Of a stretch of 64,000 nucleotides of DNA, positions 56,928 to 64,000 are shown piece by piece. The DNA is taken from positions 9,453,501-9,517,500 of the forward strand of contig BSBM01000007.1 in NCBI GenBank assembly GCA_027924585.1, given 5' to 3'. Made by a program: the position numbers and the translations under genes. Below the pieces are notes generated by a model. It was not told where the DNA came from. It ran no database searches and saw nothing but the letters and a program-made list of their open reading frames with translations. Position 1 is the first letter of the stretch. Each line of letters begins with the position of its first letter. The stretch is from Larix kaempferi. Lineage: Eukaryota; Streptophyta; Pinopsida; Pinales; Pinaceae.

Positions 56928-58105
56928 TCACCCCATAAGGTGAAACTTGGGGATGATTGTCAATACCCAATCAAAGGAAGTGGTGAAGCCTCCTACAACC
57001 TAGATTCTGGAAAATCTTTGAAGATGAAAGAAGTCCTTTATGTACTTGGGCTCAAGAAGAACTTACTCTCCATCTCTGCATTGGATGCAAAATTTATGAG
57101 GGTTGCATTTGTGGATTTCCAAGTCCTAATGTGGCCAAAGGGAAAGACCATAGATGATGCAGTAGTGATTGGAGAGCAAGAGGGAGGTTTGTATAAATTG
57201 AAGGGGCAACCTGAACATGCCATGGTGCATGAATCCATGGAGCCAAGTGAACTTTGGCATAGAAGACTTGCTCATATGCACTATAGGGCACTTCCAATTG
57301 CAAGCAAGGATGTAGAGGGTCTTCCTGAAATCAAGACCAAACATGAAGGTGTTTACAAAGGATGTGCAAAAGGTAAGAACATTAAGAAGGCTTTCCCAAG
57401 CAGTAAAAAAAGGGAAAAGGATATCCTGGAAATCATCCACTCAAATGTATGTGGTCCTATGTCATCCAGTTCTCAAAGTGGGTATGTTTACTATGTCTCA
57501 TTTATTGATGAATTCTCCAGGAAGACTTGGGTCTACTTCTTGAAGAACAAAGATGAGGTACTTGATAAGTTCAAGGAATTCAAAACCTTGATGGAGAATC
57601 AAACTGACAAAAAGATTAAAACATTCATATCTGACCATGGTGGAGAATTCACCTCAGGTGACTTCAAGAATCTTTGCAGTGATTTAGGGATTAAGAGGGA
57701 GTTGACTGCTCCTTACAATCCACAACAGAATGGAGTTGCAAAATGGAAGAGCAGAACAACCATGGAAGCAGCAAGGGCAATGCTGCATGACCAAGATCTA
57801 CCTATGCATTTATGGGCAGAAGCAGCTAGAACAGCTGTATATGTGCAGAATATAACACCCCACAAGATATTGGACAACAAGACACCAAAAGAAGTCTTTT
57901 CTGGTAAAGGAACTTGAAGTCAGCCATCTCAGAATATTTTGTTGTCCAGTATTCACTCATGTCCCAAAGGAAAAGAGGACTAAACTAGATCCTTCAGGAA
58001 AGAAGGGTATCTTTGTGGGTTACAATGAAAGCTCGAAGGTTTACAAATTATACTTTCCAGGGTTCACGAAGATTAATGTCAGCAAGGATGAATATAAGTT
58101 CAAGG
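56928..58105 (+). pseudogene. I GAG-pre-integrase and integrase
   Basis: LYVLGLKKNLLSISALDAKF, then LWHRRLAHMHYRALP and YKGCAKGKN, where the first of the paired zinc Cys reads Tyr. In the catalytic core the first Asp is Asn (IIHSNVCGP, about 57435), the second Asp is present (ISDHGGEF, about 57635) and the Glu is Lys (NGVAKWKSR, about 57735). Each is explained by a G-to-A change. A frameshift near 57912 is followed by VSHLRIFCCPVFTHVPKEKR and IFVGYNESSKVYKL. Confidence 0.9.
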
Positions 58106-58313
58106 ACAGGTAATCCAGGAAGCAAAGATCAAGAGGGAGCACACTTCAGCAGCTCCTACAAGGATGCAGATTTTCAGAGGGAGTTGACCATCTTCCTACA
58201 TTCCACAACAGAAAGGTGTAGAAGAAGCTACTTCAGCAGCTCCTGCTAGGAAGCAAAGACTCAGAGGGAGTCCACCCAAATAACAAACAAAGATAAGTAT
58301 TTCAATTATAATT
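58106..58313 (+). pseudogene. I linker between integrase and RT
   Basis: Decayed sequence with two similar segments reading roughly EATSAAPARKQRLRGSPP. It ends at the J insertion. The RT is not in the window. Confidence 0.6.
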
Positions 58314-59167
58314 TGTTGGATGCTTTCTGGACAGACTTGGGTTTTCAGGATGCGCAACAACAAACAGCCCTTTGGCGCACTAGCCCTTTCGGCAGGTCTT
58401 ACTCTTTCACAGGTCTCCCAGCGCTATAGCGCTGGAACTCACTCTTCTCAGCCTAGCTGGGCGGTATCTCCGCAACTGCGCACGGGTCTTTTACCTGCTA
58501 CCTCCGATACACTATGTATTGTATCTGCCCTTGCGCCGCAGTGCAGTAACACACTCCTTTAGTGTTGCGGCGATAGTGTTCTTACAGACTCCTTTGACAA
58601 TGCACAAGTACAACTTCTAGGGGAGCTTCTAGGAGTTACTTTACATAATCATTCATAAAGATAGCGAAACATTCATAGAAACATAGACAGTAAAGCAAAG
58701 AAATGCAATCACATAAAGCATCACCACAACAACAATAATTACATGGTTCACTTCCAGGAGGGAAGCTACGTCCACTGGAACTGTGTTTATATTATATTGA
58801 GATGGGGATAACACATTTTCGCTGTGCACACAGCTACAGCCTTAGATCTTTCTCGGAAACTCCACGCACACAGCTGGGAGCCCTTCTCTTAGATCTATTC
58901 TCTTCTTCTACAGATATTACCTTGACAAAGACATACAATTACATTCCCCTCTCAGTCCTCTTGCGACTGGTCGATACATGCAATGGCCCTTACGCCAAGT
59001 GGTCTTCCTGCGAGATCGTGGCCTTCTCACATGCACAAAATGATCATTAATAGCTTAAAAGATACAGTAATACAAATGACTCAGACATCAACTTAGACTG
59101 TCTGTGTAACTCAGTAACTATCTAACTCATCTAACCTTTCTAACCCTTTTCCCTTTTCAATTACACA

Positions 59168-59175
59168 TATATATA
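59168..59175 (-). promoter_or_regulatory. Downstream TATA box of J LTR
   Basis: TATATATA on the minus strand, about 550 bp beyond the ORF end and about 830 bp before the LTR end. By comparison with D it is the likely promoter for genomic RNA. Confidence 0.45.
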
Positions 59176-59719
59176 GGTGGCCCTAAGGGTTGCACCTTTA
59201 CAAAACTGTGGGCGTTTCCCAATAGTGATCCCCAAAAACCCTAACCGTGGACACGGCTAGGTGTACTGTAGGCGCCTCTTGCAGTCACGTCGCAGCTTCC
59301 TGCAGACTTCGCGATTTCTGGTGCAGATCGCGGGTATGGGCGTCGCTTCATCATTCTTTGCTCCTTTTCCTTCGCCTTCAATGCTTCGGCTCGTTGCTCT
59401 TCCTTGGTCCGAGCAACCATAACTCCTGTACTTTGCCTTAATGAGGGTAGCTGAGCCCTCTATTCCGCCGCTTCATTTATTGTGGTGGTTGAGCTTTCTA
59501 TTCGGCCACCTTATTTACTCTTTCCTTTGACTTGTGCGCACGAGCTCCACGATTTTCAGCCCGTAATCTACGGTGAGCTCGTCCATCTGGCGCCGTACTG
59601 CGCACTGTTCATTTCTTCCCAAAAATGGTGCTTTTCCTCAAAATTAGCACTTTTCCTTCAAACTTAGTGCTTTTTCCCAACACTTGGCATCTTTGCCATA
59701 GCTGCGGCCTATGCTCCAA

Positions 59720-62493
59720 CAGGCCCCTAACACTTACTTATGGCTCATCCCCGAGCTACTCGCACTAGCTTGTGGTCGTTTTAGTTGTGCATCTGACTTT
59801 TCTTGGGTCACAGCGAAGGCTTGCTTCCACTACGTAATAGTGGAGTCCATGTCTTGCACGCACTTCGTGGCTGTCTGCACCAGGTCTGAAGTAGCTTCTT
59901 CTCCTTCTACTGCATCGACCAACTCTTGAGACTCAGCAAATGCTTTGACCTTGGCCTCTGCTTGGGAAGAAAGTTCAGCATACTCATCCATAAATGGCTG
60001 AATGATGTTGGCGAGAGTAGCATCTTTGTCTTTGAGCCTGTGCAGTTCTTGCTGGACTTTGCGGACTTCGCTCATCTTTCTCATTTTGGATAAGCCTTCC
60101 AAGGGATTAGGTTCTTCGTTCAAAACATCTAGGGACTGTTCTGCTGCTTTCACCTGTTCCAAAAGGGCAACTGTAGAAGGGAGCTTCTCGATCTCAGCCC
60201 AAGCCTGCATAGCTTGCGTCATTAACTACTGGGCTTCATCTGTTCTGCACTTCATTTAGGTAGAAGCTATGCGCAGTGCTTCAAGTTGTTCTTGCTTATC
60301 ATCTGCGGGAGGCACTACAACACGAGTTTCCAACTCGGCGAGCTGCTTTCTATGGTCCTCAGCCTTAGCAACTACTTCCTGTTCTAGGGATTTCACCCTT
60401 CTGCCAATGCGTTGCACTTTCTCAACTAAAGGAAGGTCTGGTTGAATCTGGCAGGCTGACAGCTCCTGGGATATTTCATCGACGGCATGCCTTAGCCAAG
60501 TGTCTTGCGCTTCGTGAAGTGCAAGCTGCGTAGATATCTCCTTATAGCCTGCCCTTAGCTCTATTTCCTGCGTCTGCAGTCTTTGATTAGCATGGAATGT
60601 GGAGAGCTCCCTAGCTCTCAGCTCATTAGAGACCTGCTCGTGAACCAACTGTAGAGTTTCCAACGGAATTAGTGACAAATTTATTTCAACAGGGCCAACC
60701 GCGCTTACCTGCGGTGCAGCTAGAGGATCCGGGAGTTTCATGCTTACGGGCGGGATGTGGATGACAGTGTGCCTTTCTATAGGTACTTCAACCCACTCAG
60801 TGCTTGTAGATGCTTGCGGCACCTACAAGCCGAATGCTGGCGCATGGGTCTGCGCAACACGTCTTGTGAGACCTTTCAACTCCACGAGCTACAGATCCAG
60901 AGCACTTATGATATTGGCCTGAGAGGCATGCAGCTCCTGAAATTGCTCCTTCAAGTACTGGTTGAGCCTCGCGGTAAGGATCTCATCGGGATCTACAGTC
61001 GCTTCTGTGGGGTACGACAGCTTCTGCTTCTTGGTATCCGGTCCTGACAGACCTTCATCATTCTTTTGTCTGATCTTTTCCTTGCCCTTATCTTTCTCTG
61101 GCGCCTCAGGGGGTGGCATCATGGCAGCGGCTTCAACGGCCTGCCTCCATTCATCTGGCTAGGACTTCACATTGTCCTCCACGTCCTAGGTAGTCATTCG
61201 GTAGAGCCCTATGGTCCATTCTTTCAACTGAATTCTGCGAGGACGGTAATAGATTTCATGCAAGTTGGCATAAAAGACCAACTTCATTCCATAGAGTTCT
61301 GTCGTCTCCTCAGTAAGCCTCGGCATCGCCAGGATGGTGTCCTTGAGAAGATGATAATACTCGAAGAACACGGCACGGTTCATCTTGCGCTTCATGGGAT
61401 TACTAGAATCCCAGAGGTTGACATAGCGCATCCCTGTAACCTCTCCTAAGCGACGCGGAAGAAACTGAGTGTTGGGCGGTTCCTTCCACCCGACAAAGGC
61501 ACAAAAGATCAGGAGCCAAGAGAAATGGAACAGCTGATTGGCGATGTCTTGAACATTCCGACAGTCTTCCAAGAATGAATTCAGGAGGAAGAGACACCAG
61601 TTATACTGCTCTCCCTCCGCAACTGCAATTGCGAGCTCTACAACAGCTCCAGGGACTTCTTTAGGTCAGCATTTCGTTAAAAGTCTGCCTGCGAGCAGAC
61701 TGCCTGTGAATCTGAGTGCTTCATCTTCAACTACACTGAGGTCATAAGCCCAACCTCCTCTCGACAATTTGTATTTCTGCACCAACTGTGCAGCCAGCTT
61801 TCAGTCCTTGTCTTTACCAATGGAATGGACGTTGGGGTCCTTACCAACCTTAGATAGGTCGATAATTCGATGAATCAGGTCCACATTCAGATCAATTGGC
61901 CTCCCTAGCCAAAGATAACCACCGTGAACACAGGATAACAGGACCTTGACAAATGCATTAACTTCATTGCTACGCTTGAAGTGTGGTAGCTTCAACAGGT
62001 TCAACAGTCCAGGCTTCTCTAGATTTACTGCAAATTCCTGCGGGATGAATTCATCAATCTTCTTAGTAGGATTATGGACCACCGTCAGATAGTGATCTGG
62101 CGCGAACTGAGGATACGTTCTATAATCTCCCAAGTTGAAGTCAGAAAACTTAACCAGCGGGAGATGTCCAAGAAGGGATCCTTCTTCTTCCATGATTTCT
62201 GCCATTGGTGGCAGTGGAATCGAATACTTGGCATTCTTGGGAATATGCACCTCGTGTGCATCATCTGGATGCAGAGGAATGTAGTTAAATAGAGTGGCCA
62301 AGGGCTCTGGAACAGGTACCTCCGGCTGCTACTGCTGCTGGGGATGTTGTTGAGACACCCTTGTGCCCGGGGACTGTCTGGGATCAGAGAAAATAGGAAG
62401 CTTGACAGTCCTGGTCAGGGTAGTCATACTGAAGTCTAACCCTGTGCATCTGAAGTGATGGATAAATTCTTCAGTTGACAGGTTCTCCATCAT
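59720..62493 (-). pseudogene. LTR-borne ORF of J (globular N-terminus, coiled-coil C-terminus)
   Basis: About 920 codons broken by a handful of stops and slips. Start chosen at MMENLSTEEFIHHF (62493), about 190 bp after a TATA box. N-terminal part: ATLFNYIPLHPDDAHEVHIP, VKVLLSCVHGGYLWLGRPID, NQLFHFSWLLIFCAFVGWKE and RAVFFEYYHLLKDTILAMPR. A basic segment (DKGKEKIRQK ... TKKQKLSY, about 61100) could be a nuclear signal. From 60822 to 59830 it is a long heptad-rich helix (VHEQVSNELRARELSTFHAN, VQRIGRRVKSLEQEVVAKAE), a probable coiled coil. No enzyme motif seen; function unknown. Confidence 0.6.
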
Positions 62494-62675
62494 GAACCTG
62501 CATACACGACAAACATTGAATAGAAAAGGGAGGAACGGCGTAGGATGCGAACTCTAAAAACAAAGGGAAGCAGTCTGCACAACACGGCTTTGAAAACAAT
62601 GGCTTAGACTCTCAAACAGGAGAACTATACAACTGAATAGCAAGGAACGTAACCCAAGCATATACGAATGAGGGG

Positions 62676-62683
62676 TATTTATA
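62676..62683 (-). promoter_or_regulatory. Upstream TATA box of J LTR
   Basis: TATAAATA followed by CCCC on the minus strand, 70 bp into the LTR and about 185 bp before the ORF start. It would give an mRNA whose first long ORF is the LTR-borne gene. Confidence 0.55.
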
Positions 62684-62753
62684 GCTGAGGGAAGTAGTAG
62701 GTGTGGACAGGTGGCGCTAATAACCGTTGGTGCCTAAGTGGATGAGTTGACAA

Positions 62754-62769
62754 CCCCCCCCCCCCCCCC
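62754..62769 (-). other. J polypurine tract
   Basis: Sixteen consecutive Gs on the minus strand, one base before the LTR start. Confidence 0.8.
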
Positions 62770-63249
62770 GCGCCTTTGTGGTGCATTAAATGCGAGGGAT
62801 GGGCTCTGACAGCCTTTGGGAGATGTGCTAAGGCCTTTGGCTCCTTAATTAAATGTGAATATTAGGGAAATCATGCCGAATCTGTCAGAGCAAGTACACT
62901 TAGATGGCGGTCTCATCCTTCATTAAGACTCAGACGTGGCTACAGAACTACCGCAATTCAAATTTTCGGTGGGTAACTTCAACATGGGTAACTGTGCACA
63001 TGGAGGGCTCCATGGCGAGGAGAACTCCACAAGAATGACAAATCGACAACAGGGAACTCCGCAAGAGTGAAAGTTTGACAACCCGGGGAACTCCGCAAGA
63101 GCGAAAATAGGCTCGCTCAGAACAAGCTTTATTGACTGCGCGGATGCTTCGAGGAACTGCGCGGGAAGCCAGAGACTGGAAATGTCTCATGACTTCCATG
63201 TAGACTGTGATAAGTGCGATGCCTCTTTCAACTACACTGGACATCTACA
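62770..63249 (-). other. J 3' untranslated region
   Basis: No conserved gene. A 98-codon open frame on the minus strand (63244-62948) lies directly after the integrase end but shows no recognisable motif. Several gaactccgcaagag-like direct repeats lie at about 63020-63110. Confidence 0.55.
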
Positions 63250-64000
63250 CAACTTTAGTAGCTGATTAGGTCGACAGGGCGGAGTGGCCGTCCCGATAAA
63301 GCTTGAGCCGACTCCCATTGATCATTGTGGGCAGCAACTCTCCATTAAGCTTCACAAGCTGAACTGCTCCACCTTATGTTATCTTTATCACTTGAAAAGG
63401 GCCTAACTAATGTACACGAAACTTGCCTGGAAACTTGATGAATTTACTATCATAGAGGAGTACCAAGTCTCCTTTCTGAAAGACTTTATTCTTAATATGC
63501 CTGTCATGCCAAGCCTTCTGTCTTGCCTTCTGCACTTGTTGATGGAATCCAGCTAAAAGCCTCTCTTCTTCTAAGGAAACCAATTGTGACAGCCTTTCAC
63601 TCATAGTATCAATATCTGCCATTTCTATAATTTGAGCAATTCTGAGACTGGGAACAATGTATTCCATGGGCATGACTGCTTCTTGTCCATACACCAAACT
63701 AAAAGGTGTGTGACCTGTTAATTTATTGCATGTGGTTTTGTAAGCCCATAGCACAACTGTGACTCTAAGGTCCCAATCATCTCTTTGTTGATTACAGATC
63801 TTGGTCAGGGAATTCTCCAGAATATTATTGAATGCCTCCACCGTACAATTAGCTTGAGGGTGGTAGGGTGTACTCTTATGGTGACTAATGTGGAATTCTT
63901 CAGTAAGGGCCTCTATAGTCTCGTTCAGGAAATGTGTGCCCTGATCACGCATTAGAATCAGTGGACATCCAAATCTAGTGACAATATTCTCAAAAATGAA
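63250..64000 (-). pseudogene. J integrase, C-terminal two-thirds
   Basis: Core: RDQGTHFLNETIEAL with the second catalytic Asp (about 63945), YHPQANCTVEAFNNILENSL with the Glu (about 63855), and the VLWAYKTTCNKLTGHTPFSL and YGQEAVMPMEYIVPS segments typical of non-chromodomain plant Ty3/gypsy integrases. Then KAWHDRHIKNKVFQKGDLVL and LGPFQVIKIT near 63390. The first catalytic Asp is beyond the edge. Nearly intact; there is a stop after FRVH (63407). Confidence 0.88.

Larger units (their letters stand above)
54742..58313 (+). mobile_element. Element I: Ty1/copia element, 5' part, cut by J
   Basis: 5' LTR, primer site, leader, gag, protease and integrase in copia order. The element stops at 58313 where J begins. 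RT, RNase H and the 3' LTR should lie beyond J, outside the window. The 5 bp left of the LTR are GGAGT. Confidence 0.85.
58314..62752 (-). repeat. J 3' LTR (4439 bp) carrying an ORF
   Basis: Begins TGTCAACTC directly after the polypurine tract (62752) and ends ATCCAACA at 58314 on the minus strand. In order: TATA box TATAAATA (62676-62683), ORF (62493 to about 59720), second TATA box (about 59168-59175), and about 830 bp of R-U5 including the acatggttcacttcc region (about 58740) shared with D. The left flank is TAATT. The right-hand LTR copy is outside the window, so the ends rest on TG/CA, the polypurine tract and the break in copia I. Confidence 0.7.
58314..64000 (-). mobile_element. Element J: Ty3/gypsy element, 3' part, with ORF-bearing LTR
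   Basis: On the minus strand: integrase end (64000-63250), 3' untranslated region, a 16-G polypurine tract, and a 4.4 kb LTR to 58314, where copia I is interrupted. The R-U5 part resembles that of D. The rest of pol, gag and the 5' LTR lie to the right of the window. Confidence 0.75.

Noticed and set aside
61066-61449. 127-codon plus-strand frame within the J ORF region
   Set aside because: It is antisense to the longer, motif-bearing minus-strand ORF that continues on both sides.

Overview
This 64 kb window is intergenic DNA of a large, repeat-rich plant genome. I see no host gene, rRNA gene or functional tRNA gene. Almost every base belongs to nested LTR retrotransposons: chromodomain Ty3/gypsy (A, B), Ty1/copia (C, G, H, I), and non-chromodomain Ty3/gypsy elements with very long LTRs (D, E, J). 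The number of old nested insertions, the solo LTRs and the Tat-like element with extra ORFs suggest a gymnosperm or another plant with a giant genome. This is an inference; no single sequence proves the taxon.

Left third (1-23643): a minus-strand Ty3/gypsy element D, whose 5' end lies at 23643 and whose pol runs off the left edge. Copia C (7873-20712, target duplication CACAT) and chromovirus A (1593-7687, TTGTT) sit inside its gag. Chromovirus B (12353-19145) is inserted in the RT/RNase H region of C, and B carries a solo LTR K (16388-17111, TGCAT). The 5' end of D is abnormal. A full LTR is followed by a 76-nt sequence resembling a whole mature tRNA-Glu including a CCA-type end, then by a second LTR copy that begins near the predicted transcription start (R-U5 only), then by the normal tRNA-Glu primer-binding site.

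Middle (23644-40298): a minus-strand Tat-like Ty3/gypsy element E with gag, protease, an archaeal-type RNase H placed before RT, RT, RNase H and integrase. A solo LTR M (30276-32046) splits the extra RNase H. The proposed 5' LTR is about 5.6 kb and contains a long ORF of unknown function preceded by an array of about nine short palindromes. A second copy of the start of this LTR (23644-25591) lies where the 3' LTR should be and is cut by the insertion of D.

Right-middle (40299-54741): the 3' end of a copia element G whose LTR is split by copia H (42811-49738). H lacks gag, protease and integrase but carries about 1.8 kb of different tandem repeats (21, 44 and 30 bp units) between pol and its 3' LTR; two of these blocks are open acidic repeat ORFs. 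Then follow a four-copy 359-bp tandem repeat, a second G-like LTR (G2) and a gypsy gag fragment (L).

Right end (54742-64000): copia I (5' LTR, gag, protease, integrase) is cut at 58314 by a minus-strand gypsy element J. J shows an integrase end, a 16-G polypurine tract, and then a 4.4 kb 3' LTR that again holds a long ORF (globular N-terminus, coiled-coil C-terminus) with its own TATA box. The most interesting theme is that E and J independently show a U3 region that carries a long gene, and D preserves what looks like a fossil reverse-transcription product with its complete tRNA primer.
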